In this document: piece after piece, positions 44,287 through 51,207 of the stretch
How positions within the stretch are numbered: the stretch's first letter is position 1
Layout: every line of letters begins with the position of its first letter
Assembly (NCBI RefSeq): GCF_026672275.1
Contig: NZ_JANQCD010000020.1
Coordinates: 29,860-93,859 of the forward strand
DNA length: 64,000 bases
Direction of reading: 5' to 3'
From: Marinifilum sp. D737
GTDB lineage: Bacteria > Bacteroidota > Bacteroidia > Bacteroidales > Marinifilaceae
Program-made: the position numbers and the translations under genes
The notes under the pieces: model-generated
Databases searched by the model: none
What the model saw: only the letters and a program-made list of their open reading frames with translations
Told to the model about the DNA's origin: nothing

Positions 44287-44536
44287 AGTATGAGCAAGGC
44301 AGGTGGGGCAGCCATAGGCGAAAATGATGGCTAAAAATAAATTCTGTGGAGTGAGGCACGAACGCAACTATTATTTCTTTTCATCATTGAGCCGTAATGG
44401 GTCACAGGCTAGCTGCGCCGTAGATTGTTATTCGCGAAATATAATTTCGGGAGCTCATTGTCTCACTTCGTTCAGCAGCTTACTTTCTCATCGATGGAGA
44501 AAGTATGAGCCCATGTGGCTTAAAGACAAGACAAAC
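44287..44536 (+). repeat. structured repeat A, copy 2
   Basis: The second copy of repeat A. Its basal stem is AATGATG/CATCATT where copy 1 has AAAAGCG/CGCTTTT: four positions differ on each arm and all changes preserve pairing. An open frame at 44324-44557 runs through it but is produced by the repeat sequence and is not called a gene. Confidence 0.7.
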
Positions 44537-44718
44537 TCTTATGAAAATTACCCTTAAAACACATTAATTCTCACGCCCCTTCAGGGCTTCGTTTAACACA
44601 CCTCATTATCAGGGCATTGACCTGCTCTATTGTTCACGCCATTTCAAGGCTCAAACTTGATTCAATAACTTAACTCACATATTTTTTCGTACCTTGATAA
44701 AAACCAATACCAAACAAC

Positions 44719-44958
44719 ATGACCTATATTCTATTTATCATCATTGGAATCATTGCCGGCTGGCTGGGCAGCATCATTGTTAAAGGAAAAGGCCAGGGAC
44801 TTCTCATCAACATGATCGTAGGAATCATCGGAGCCTTCATTGGTGGAAGCATCTTGGATCTTCTCAACATCAATATGCCTGGCTTTTTTGGAGTTCTGGT
44901 CGCATCAACACTAGGGGCCGTTGTTTTAATTTGGCTCATCGGCTTAATTCGAAGGTAA
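44719..44958 (+). CDS. GlsB/YeaQ/YmgE family membrane protein
   Basis: A 79-residue protein with three hydrophobic helices and the glycine patterns typical of the family: IIGIIAGWLGS, MIVGIIGAFIGG and VLVASTLGAVVLIWLIGLI. Members are small inner-membrane proteins linked to general stress or transglycosylase-associated phenotypes; the molecular role is not settled. It is a monocistronic gene converging on the ABM gene with only 3 bp between stops. Confidence 0.93.
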   Translation: MTYILFIIIGIIAGWLGSIIVKGKGQGLLINMIVGIIGAFIGGSILDLLNINMPGFFGVLVASTLGAVVLIWLIGLIRR

Positions 44959-44961
44959 GCC

Positions 44962-45279
44962 TCATTTCTCAAAAAAGTAATCTGAATCTACCTTACAGAT
45001 CCGAACGGCATATTTCTCATACCAATCTTCCTTTCCTCGTTTCTGCGCAATTTTATGCGCCGGATGCTCCTGCCATTTCTTAATTGCCTCCAAACTCTCC
45101 CAATACGAAACCGTAATGCCCAATTCATTCCTTGCCGATTCCACTCCCAGGAAGCCTGCCTGTGTTTTGGCCAGCTCTATCATTGTATTGGCCATTTCCG
45201 AATAACCTTCATCTCCTTCTGCCCTTACCGATGAGAAAATCACAGCGTAATATGGCGTTTTAAATGTCTTGGCAATCAT
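44962..45279 (-). CDS. antibiotic biosynthesis monooxygenase (ABM) domain protein
   Basis: A 105-residue ferredoxin-like alpha/beta barrel protein of the ABM/HmoA type. Typical pieces are AVIFSSVRAEGDEGY, AKTQAGFLGVESAR, YWESLEAIKKWQEHPAH. Family members oxidise small aromatic or haem-like compounds without cofactors, and many act in oxidative or iron stress. Its ATG overlaps the stop of the oxyR-like gene by four bases, so they are one operon and this protein is probably made under the same peroxide control. Confidence 0.85.
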   Translation of the reverse strand: MIAKTFKTPYYAVIFSSVRAEGDEGYSEMANTMIELAKTQAGFLGVESARNELGITVSYWESLEAIKKWQEHPAHKIAQKRGKEDWYEKYAVRICKVDSDYFFEK

Positions 45280-46223
45280 TGTTCTGTAAAATTTGTTTTA
45301 ACCACTTCCTTATTGTCTTTGTTTAGCATTTGCTTGGGAATACAATCCTTAATGGTACTAATCACAGAAGTCAGAAGATTCTTTCTCACCTCGCTTTTCA
45401 GTTGAATCAAGCTGATTTCCCTTACCTTATCATTTCCTTTGATCTCCTTTAACAAATCCTCCTGATCAACAGGAATCATTAATGTTGCCAGTTCAGGAAC
45501 AAAAGTAATTCCACCCTTGTATTCCACAATTCTTCGCAAGGCATCTATATTATTGCTTTCATAAACCAGTTCACTCTCCTCTTTTTTGTTTAAAGAACAG
45601 ATATTGCTTACCTGATCCATAAAACAATTCCCTTCCTTAAGCATCCATATACTGTTACGATCTATCTCATCAATTCCAATTTCATCTTCTTCAAACAAAT
45701 CATGCTTATCGGATACATAGAGATAGAACTTCTCGTAAAAAATCGGGCAAACTTCCAAATTGCTCTTCAGTTGAATTGGGGTTGATATGATTCCTCCATG
45801 CAAACTACCATCCTTCACACCTTGTAAAACCTCCTCTGTAATCATCTCTTTAACGGTGAGTTTCAATTTCGGATAGCGCTGATTGAGTTCATCCACAAAC
45901 AAAGGCACCAAATATGGCGCAAGGGTTGGAATAATTCCCAAACAAAGCTCTCCCTGAATGTCTTCAGATAAATTCACAGCAAAATCTTCCAAATGCTTCG
46001 ATTCTGTAATCAGCAACTGTGCTTTCTCCAGAAAAAGATTTCCATTTGTGGTGGGTTCCACCTGCTTTCTGCTTCTGTCGAAAAGCTTTATTCCCAGTTC
46101 ATCTTCCAATGCTTGTATTTGCAAGCTAACCGCAGGTTGCGACACTCCCATAAACTTGGCCACCTTACCATATCCTCCCAGTTTTTGCAAAGCCAAAGCA
46201 TATTCAAGCTGTTTTAAGGTCAT
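45276..46223 (-). CDS. oxyR: OxyR, LysR-type peroxide sensor
   Basis: A 315-residue LysR-type regulator. The N-terminal winged helix-turn-helix is clear (KVAKFMGVSQPAVSLQIQAL). The redox pair is at Cys200 and Cys209 in LKEGNCFMDQVSNIC, the same C-x8-C spacing and local context as Cys199/Cys208 of E. coli OxyR, so disulfide switching by hydrogen peroxide is strongly suggested. The regulated genes are not known here, but the co-transcribed ABM gene and nearby ovoA fit an antioxidant set. The upstream region 46224-46444 is AT-rich and is shared with the divergent mtnN gene. Confidence 0.93.
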   Translation of the reverse strand: MTLKQLEYALALQKLGGYGKVAKFMGVSQPAVSLQIQALEDELGIKLFDRSRKQVEPTTNGNLFLEKAQLLITESKHLEDFAVNLSEDIQGELCLGIIPTLAPYLVPLFVDELNQRYPKLKLTVKEMITEEVLQGVKDGSLHGGIISTPIQLKSNLEVCPIFYEKFYLYVSDKHDLFEEDEIGIDEIDRNSIWMLKEGNCFMDQVSNICSLNKKEESELVYESNNIDALRRIVEYKGGITFVPELATLMIPVDQEDLLKEIKGNDKVREISLIQLKSEVRKNLLTSVISTIKDCIPKQMLNKDNKEVVKTNFTEQ

Positions 46224-46363
46224 TCTCTAATAATTATTTTTAATTAAAAACTAAATTTAATTAAATTATCTAATACTACTAACCAATTATCGACAATGCC
46301 CATAATTTCAAGCAAAATCTACTTTTATTAAATGGTAAAAGATAAAAAAACACGAATTGTTTA

Positions 46364-46371
46364 TAACTTTG
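46364..46371 (+). promoter_or_regulatory. -7 element for mtnN-luxS
   Basis: TAACTTTG matches TAnnTTTG and lies about 74 bp upstream of the mtnN ATG. The -33 partner is not clear. Confidence 0.4.
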
Positions 46372-46444
46372 AGGGCTCTAAATAAATCGAACAATAAAGA
46401 CAATAGAGCTTTATTATTCAAACTTTGAACATTATACTGTATCC

Positions 46445-47143
46445 ATGAAAATAGGTATTATAGGGGCAATGGAAATTGAGGTGGTAAGACTTCGAGCATT
46501 ATTGTCGGATAAAAATGAACAAAAAAAAGGTGGTTTTGTATTCTATACCGGAAAGCTAAACGGAAATGATATTGTTCTGTTACAATCAGGTATTGGAAAA
46601 GTAAATGCTGCAATTGGTGCAGCCATCATGATCGATAATTACGCTCCTGATTTTGTAATTAACACAGGTGCTGCAGGAGGATTTCCCGGTGATTTAAAAG
46701 TTGGTGATATTGTTATCTCCAAAGAATTGATTCATCACGATATGGACTGTACAGTTTTTGGATACAAAACCGGTCAGGTTCCAGGGATGCCTGAGAGCTT
46801 TGCTGCTGATGAAAAATTAATCGATTTGGCTGATAAATGCATTCATAAATTGATTGATGTAAAAACCAAGACAGCAACAATTCTTACCGGCGATCAGTTT
46901 ATGAATAATCCTGAAGCCACTAAAAAAATTAAAGATACCTTCCCAACTGCCGAAGCTGTGGAAATGGAAGGAGCTGCAATCGCTCAAACTTGCTTTCAAT
47001 TTAAAGTTCCTTTTGTTGTTATCCGATCAATTTCGGATATTGCAGGACAAGAGAATGCAGTTGAGTATGAAGAATTTGTTGAAACCGCTGCTGTAAACTC
47101 AGCAAATATGGTTGTTGAAATGACCAAAGAATTAGCAAAATAG
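46445..47143 (+). CDS. mtnN: 5'-methylthioadenosine/S-adenosylhomocysteine nucleosidase
   Basis: A 232-residue cytoplasmic nucleoside hydrolase that cleaves MTA and SAH, removing the by-products of polyamine synthesis and methylation. Family motifs include MKIGIIGAMEIE at the start, LLQSGIGKVNAA, NTGAAGGF, VEMEGAAIAQ with the ribose-binding Glu, and RSISDIAG with the catalytic Asp. It is followed 15 bp later by luxS, so the two consecutive steps from SAH to homocysteine and the AI-2 precursor are co-expressed. Confidence 0.97.
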   Translation: MKIGIIGAMEIEVVRLRALLSDKNEQKKGGFVFYTGKLNGNDIVLLQSGIGKVNAAIGAAIMIDNYAPDFVINTGAAGGFPGDLKVGDIVISKELIHHDMDCTVFGYKTGQVPGMPESFAADEKLIDLADKCIHKLIDVKTKTATILTGDQFMNNPEATKKIKDTFPTAEAVEMEGAAIAQTCFQFKVPFVVIRSISDIAGQENAVEYEEFVETAAVNSANMVVEMTKELAK

Positions 47144-47158
47144 TTTAAATAAAAGAAT

Positions 47159-47638
47159 ATGGAAAAGATAGATAGCTTTACGGTTGATCACAATAAATTA
47201 AAAAGAGGTATTTACGTATCAAGAAAAGATCAGTTTGGTGACGAAACCATTACAACATTCGACATCAGAACCAAATTGGCCAACCAGGAACCTGCTATGG
47301 ATATTCCTGCAATGCACACCATGGAGCACCTTGGAGCGACATTCCTAAGAAACAGCAAAGAGTGGTCAGACAAAACAGTTTACTTCGGCCCAATGGGCTG
47401 TAGAACCGGATTTTACATCATCTTCCATGGCGATTTAAAATCAGAGGATATTATCGATGTTACCAAAGAAATGTTCGATTTTATGGCTGATTTCGAAGGT
47501 GAAATTCCAGGAACCAACAAAATAGAATGTGGCAACTACGTTAGTCACGATCTAACAGTTGCAAAATGGGAATCAGATAAATACAGAAAAGAAGTACTTT
47601 CTAATCTTACTGAAGAAAATTTGAATTACCCACAATAA
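47159..47638 (+). CDS. luxS: S-ribosylhomocysteine lyase LuxS
   Basis: A 159-residue enzyme that splits S-ribosylhomocysteine into homocysteine and DPD, the precursor of autoinducer-2. The metal site HTMEH (His53, His57, with catalytic Glu56) and the distant Cys124 ligand (KIECGNY) are present, as is the catalytic Cys81 in GPMGCRTGF. Length is standard. It forms an operon with mtnN and ends at a terminator. No lsr-type AI-2 uptake genes are in the window, so its role may be purely metabolic. Confidence 0.98.
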   Translation: MEKIDSFTVDHNKLKRGIYVSRKDQFGDETITTFDIRTKLANQEPAMDIPAMHTMEHLGATFLRNSKEWSDKTVYFGPMGCRTGFYIIFHGDLKSEDIIDVTKEMFDFMADFEGEIPGTNKIECGNYVSHDLTVAKWESDKYRKEVLSNLTEENLNYPQ

Positions 47639-47661
47639 TTCAATAATAGATAAAGAAACTT

Positions 47662-47690
47662 AGGTCGTCAGAATATGGCGGCCTTTTTTA
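47662..47690 (+). terminator. rho-independent terminator after luxS
   Basis: AGGTCGTC pairs with GGCGGCCT (two G-U pairs), followed by TTTTTT. Confidence 0.7.
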
Positions 47691-47737
47691 TTGATTAATT
47701 TTCATTAAATTTATGGAAAACCTAAGACCCCTAATCA

Positions 47738-48187
47738 ATGAAAATTACTGGTTTTCGATTCTTTATCATTACTGCTTTAATACTACTTATACCAATTTAC
47801 AGCAATTGGAGACTACTATTGAATGGGAATAAAACCGAAGGAATCGTTATTAAAACCAGTAAGGACAATATGGGGCAACTCTACTCCATTTACTCCATCA
47901 TTCAATATGAAGTTGAAGATAAAACCTACCAACTAAAAGGATTGGAAAATGTTGAGTATCCACTTGGAAAAAATTTTACCATACTATTTGATCCTGATAA
48001 TCCCCATGAAGCAATTCTATATAATTTCAAAGGCATTTACTTTAATCGTTCAACCTCTGTTGCCATTGTCATGTTCGTTTTGTGGGTAGCTTTTTATTTA
48101 AGCTTTAGTCCCAAAAGTGACAAAAGAAGATCTCAAAGAGAGAAGTTCAACTCCAATGGAAAAATCTCCCATAACAAATTAAACTAG
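47738..48187 (+). CDS. DUF3592-like membrane protein
   Basis: A 149-residue protein with an N-terminal helix (FFIITALILLIPIY), an extracytoplasmic beta domain and a second helix near the C-terminus (VAIVMFVLWVAFYL) followed by a basic tail. The region GIVIKTSKDNMGQLYSIYSIIQYEVEDKTYQ, with LFDPDNPHEAIL further on, is typical of DUF3592 proteins; I quote it only to fix the match. Function unknown. It stands alone between the luxS terminator and a sigma-54 promoter. Confidence 0.65.
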   Translation: MKITGFRFFIITALILLIPIYSNWRLLLNGNKTEGIVIKTSKDNMGQLYSIYSIIQYEVEDKTYQLKGLENVEYPLGKNFTILFDPDNPHEAILYNFKGIYFNRSTSVAIVMFVLWVAFYLSFSPKSDKRRSQREKFNSNGKISHNKLN

Positions 48188-48246
48188 CCTCTAGCATTTC
48201 ATCAAATAACTAATTTTCAATCTTTTTAAGATTTATTGACATTTAA

Positions 48247-48264
48247 TTGGCACGCATCTTGCAA
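48247..48264 (+). promoter_or_regulatory. sigma-54 (RpoN) promoter
   Basis: TTGGCACGCATCTTGCAA matches the -24/-12 consensus TGGCACG-N4-TTGC exactly, with GG and GC 12 bp apart. It lies about 50 bp upstream of the DUF4251 gene start and on its strand. Confidence 0.8.
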
Positions 48265-48315
48265 TTCTGTGATCGACTGCAGTAAAATTATTTGGGTTAG
48301 AAATATTTATTAGTT

Positions 48316-48906
48316 ATGAAACGAAATACATTAACATTAGTAGCGATTTTAATATTGGGAGCAATCTCTTTTTCAAGTTTTGCAGAAGGAAAAGAATTAA
48401 GCATACAAGAAAAGAAAGAACTTAGAAAAGAAAAAAGAGCGGCTCGAAAAGCCGAAAGAAAAATGTATGATAGAGAAATGCACAAAATAGCCTATCAAGC
48501 ATTAAAAGATCTGGATTTTGTACTGGAAGCAAATACGTTATATGGAAAAAGAGGAAAAACAATAATGGTTTCGGACCACTTGAATTTCATTTCTGTAGAG
48601 AAGGATAAAGCGGTATTGCAATTGGCTTTTATGGGTTATAGCGGTCCCAATGGATTAGGAGGTATAACACTTAAGGGAAGAGTTTCCAACAAAGAATATT
48701 CCACCGACAAACATGGAAATCAGTTTTTGAAATTTAATGTAATGGGAGCAGTTTTAAACGCAGAAGTTAGAATTAGCTTAAATGCATCAGACAATACAGC
48801 CGATGCATATGTGAATGCCAGCACATCAAGTGGTAAGATTCAATTTCGCGGAAGCCTGGTACCAAAAGGTGATACCAGAACCTACAAAAGTGGATTCGAT
48901 ATTTAA
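48316..48906 (+). CDS. DUF4251 family secreted protein
   Basis: A 196-residue protein with a signal peptide (LTLVAILILGAISFSSFA), then a strongly basic helical stretch (KKELRKEKRAARKAERK) and a beta-rich C-terminal domain (FVLEANTLYGKRGK, FMGYSGPNGLGGITLKGRV, GKIQFRGSLVP). This is the layout of DUF4251 proteins, common in Bacteroidota and of unknown function. It has its own sigma-54 promoter, so an unidentified RpoN activator should control it, and its own terminator. A periplasmic or outer-membrane stress-type role is a guess. Confidence 0.85.
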   Translation: MKRNTLTLVAILILGAISFSSFAEGKELSIQEKKELRKEKRAARKAERKMYDREMHKIAYQALKDLDFVLEANTLYGKRGKTIMVSDHLNFISVEKDKAVLQLAFMGYSGPNGLGGITLKGRVSNKEYSTDKHGNQFLKFNVMGAVLNAEVRISLNASDNTADAYVNASTSSGKIQFRGSLVPKGDTRTYKSGFDI

Positions 48907-48927
48907 TTGATATTGGTTTACAAGTTT

Positions 48928-48960
48928 AAAACCGTTCTTTCATAAAGGAGCGGTTTTTTT
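48928..48960 (+). terminator. rho-independent terminator
   Basis: A 12-bp stem AAACCGTTCTTT/AAAGGAGCGGTTT (with G-U pairs) and a three-base loop is followed by TTTTTTT. Confidence 0.8.
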
Positions 48961-48994
48961 ATGCACAAAACTCGTTAAGCCCAATTTTCAATTC

Positions 48995-49002
48995 TATCTT
49001 TG
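48995..49002 (+). promoter_or_regulatory. -7 element for the U32 peptidase-family gene
   Basis: TATCTTTG matches TAnnTTTG 23 bp upstream of the ATG. No clear -33 element is seen. Confidence 0.45.
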
Positions 49003-49024
49003 CAGCAGAACAAATTTTTAAAGA

Positions 49025-50998
49025 ATGAACAAACCTGAATTATTATTACCTGTTGGAAATCCTGAAATGTTTCATGCTGCAGTAAAAGGTGGAGCTGATG
49101 CCGTATACCTGGGATTGCGTCAATTTAATGCACGTGGAAGAGCATCAAACTTTACAAGCTCACAACTGCTGGCACTCATTAAAATTGCAAGGAAAAACAA
49201 CATCAAGGTTTATCTTACTTTAAATACGGTAATTAAAAATGAAGAATTACCTGACTTGCTGGATACTTTAAATCTGATTCAGAAAACTGGTATTGATGCC
49301 ATCATCATTCAGGATTGGGGCGTATACCACCTGGTAAAAAAGCATTTTCCTAAGATTACCATACATGCAAGTACACAAATGGCACACCACAATTCATTGG
49401 GAGCTATTTATTGTAAAAGCAAGGATTTCGAAAGAGTTGTTATGGCAAGGGAATTGACACTTCCTGAATTAAAAGAAATTCGTAAAAAATCGGATATTGA
49501 ATTGGAGATATTCATGCATGGAGCTTTATGCTACTCTTTCTCTGGCATGTGCTTGTTTAGCAGCTTTCTTGGCGGAAGTGGTGCAAACAGAGGTTTGTGC
49601 GCCCAACCTTGCCGCAGGTTCTATGAAACAGGAAAAGAAAAAAGCTATGTCTTTAGTCTAAAAGACAATCAAGCAGTGGATGTATTGCCTGAGCTTATGA
49701 AAATGGGGGTAGAATCCATTAAGATAGAAGGAAGATTAAAACCTGCAGAGTTTGTATATAATGTATCAAGAGCCTATCGAAAAGTAATTGATAATAACGA
49801 CCTAAAAACGGCTAAGGAAATTCTTGCCTATGATATGGGACGTGAGAAGACCGGTTATTTTCTTGCCGGAAATGTAAACAAAGCCATTACAGAAAATACA
49901 AACACTGGAATTTTGATTGGTACTGTTGAAAAGAGATCCAGAAACTCAGTTATTTTCACCTCTTCTCATGAAATACAAATGGGAAACAGAATCAGATTCA
50001 AACAAAAAAATGGCGAGCCTCAAAAAGCCGTTAAAGTAAAAGAATTTAAGGAGCTTGGCAAAGGGACTTATCAACTTGAAATTGGAAATGTTGTAGCTGA
50101 GAAAGGCGATCAGGTATATTTGGCTGGAATGATGCAGGAAAAATTTCCCAACAAGTTCCGTGAGGAAGGTAAACCACTCAAAGCTAACATGCATAGAACT
50201 GAGAAAGCTAAAATTTTAAACTCTTTAGGTAAAAAGAATATTCCACAAAAAGAACAAATCTATGTTCGCATTGATTCCTTAGCCTGGTTGCGTAAAGTAA
50301 ACTTAAACGAGCTAAACTATTTAATACTTAACCTTAAAAAAACTGAATGGGAAGAGTTGAAATGGGATGTTCCTTTTCTTCAAAAGAATGCAAACAAACT
50401 AATTATTGAATTGCCAAAATTCATTCAGGAAAAAGATTTGGAATTCTACAAGCAGCTTTGCAAAAAAGCCATGCGAAATGGATATCAAAACTTTATGCTG
50501 AGTCATCTTTCTCAAAAGCTATTGCTTCCAAACAAAGCTCGCATTTCTTGCAACGAAAATGTTTACCTTTTTAACGATGCTGCAATTGCTCACCTGCGAG
50601 ATGAAAAAATCAACCTATTCTGTCATCCACAGGAAAATGATCTGGAAAACCTATTGAAGAGCAATGATCGTTTTGGAATTGTTCCCGTGTACTTCTACCC
50701 TCAATTATTCTACTCACGTATGCCAGTTAAAACGGTAAACGATGAGTTAATTGATGATATGCAAGGGGAATACAACAAAGAGCTTCGCGATGGAATGACC
50801 ATTGTTTATCCAAAACACCCGGTTACCTGGATGCAACAGAAAAATAACCTTTACAAAGAAGGATTCAGAAGATTTTTAATTGACTTGAGCAATGAGAAAG
50901 TATCATCAAACACTTTTAAAAGACTGATGAAGAACTTCCAGCAATCGAAACAAGTACAGCCATCAACCAGCTTTAACTTGAAAAAAGGACTGAAATAA
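49025..50998 (+). CDS. U32 peptidase-family protein (RlhA/TrhP-like RNA hydroxylation)
   Basis: A 657-residue U32 family protein. The N-terminal TIM-barrel motifs are clear (ELLLPVGNPEMFHAAVKGGADAVYLG is the family start; only its pattern matters), with HGALCYSFSGMC and a Cys-containing NRGLCAQPCRR as in the Fe-S-binding U32 enzymes. E. coli members RlhA (about 650 residues) and TrhP (about 450) make 5-hydroxycytidine in 23S rRNA and 5-hydroxyuridine in tRNA, using prephenate. The length and the extended C-terminal half favour the longer RlhA type, but Bacteroidota members have not been assigned here. It is a monocistronic housekeeping-type gene. Confidence 0.88.
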   Translation: MNKPELLLPVGNPEMFHAAVKGGADAVYLGLRQFNARGRASNFTSSQLLALIKIARKNNIKVYLTLNTVIKNEELPDLLDTLNLIQKTGIDAIIIQDWGVYHLVKKHFPKITIHASTQMAHHNSLGAIYCKSKDFERVVMARELTLPELKEIRKKSDIELEIFMHGALCYSFSGMCLFSSFLGGSGANRGLCAQPCRRFYETGKEKSYVFSLKDNQAVDVLPELMKMGVESIKIEGRLKPAEFVYNVSRAYRKVIDNNDLKTAKEILAYDMGREKTGYFLAGNVNKAITENTNTGILIGTVEKRSRNSVIFTSSHEIQMGNRIRFKQKNGEPQKAVKVKEFKELGKGTYQLEIGNVVAEKGDQVYLAGMMQEKFPNKFREEGKPLKANMHRTEKAKILNSLGKKNIPQKEQIYVRIDSLAWLRKVNLNELNYLILNLKKTEWEELKWDVPFLQKNANKLIIELPKFIQEKDLEFYKQLCKKAMRNGYQNFMLSHLSQKLLLPNKARISCNENVYLFNDAAIAHLRDEKINLFCHPQENDLENLLKSNDRFGIVPVYFYPQLFYSRMPVKTVNDELIDDMQGEYNKELRDGMTIVYPKHPVTWMQQKNNLYKEGFRRFLIDLSNEKVSSNTFKRLMKNFQQSKQVQPSTSFNLKKGLK

Positions 50999-50999
50999 T

Positions 51000-51115
51000 T
51001 AATTACAAATTAAGAATGAGTAATTGCGAATTTTGCAAATACCTTTGACATTAGATCTAACATTTCTATTACAATCGTAATTCGTAATTGCCAATTCGTA
51101 ATTAAATAAAACATG
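51000..51115. repeat. AATTACGAATT-type simple intergenic repeat
   Basis: The intergenic DNA holds repeated, partly inverted words such as ATTACAAATT, TAATTCGTAATTG and CAATTCGTAATTA. The same words recur at 7090-7125, 13738-13770, 17125-17155 and 53400-53430. Confidence 0.5.
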
Positions 51116-51207
51116 TTGCTAAATGGGTAAAAACCCTTAGTAAAGACAGAGTTTTTTTACTATTTTGGCGATCGAACAATTTTAATATTAACACTAAACC
51201 TAACAAA

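Noticed and set aside
44324..44557. 77-codon open frame on the plus strand
   Set aside because: It lies wholly inside structured repeat A, has no recognisable domain, and its conservation with copy 1 is at the level of base-paired stems rather than protein.
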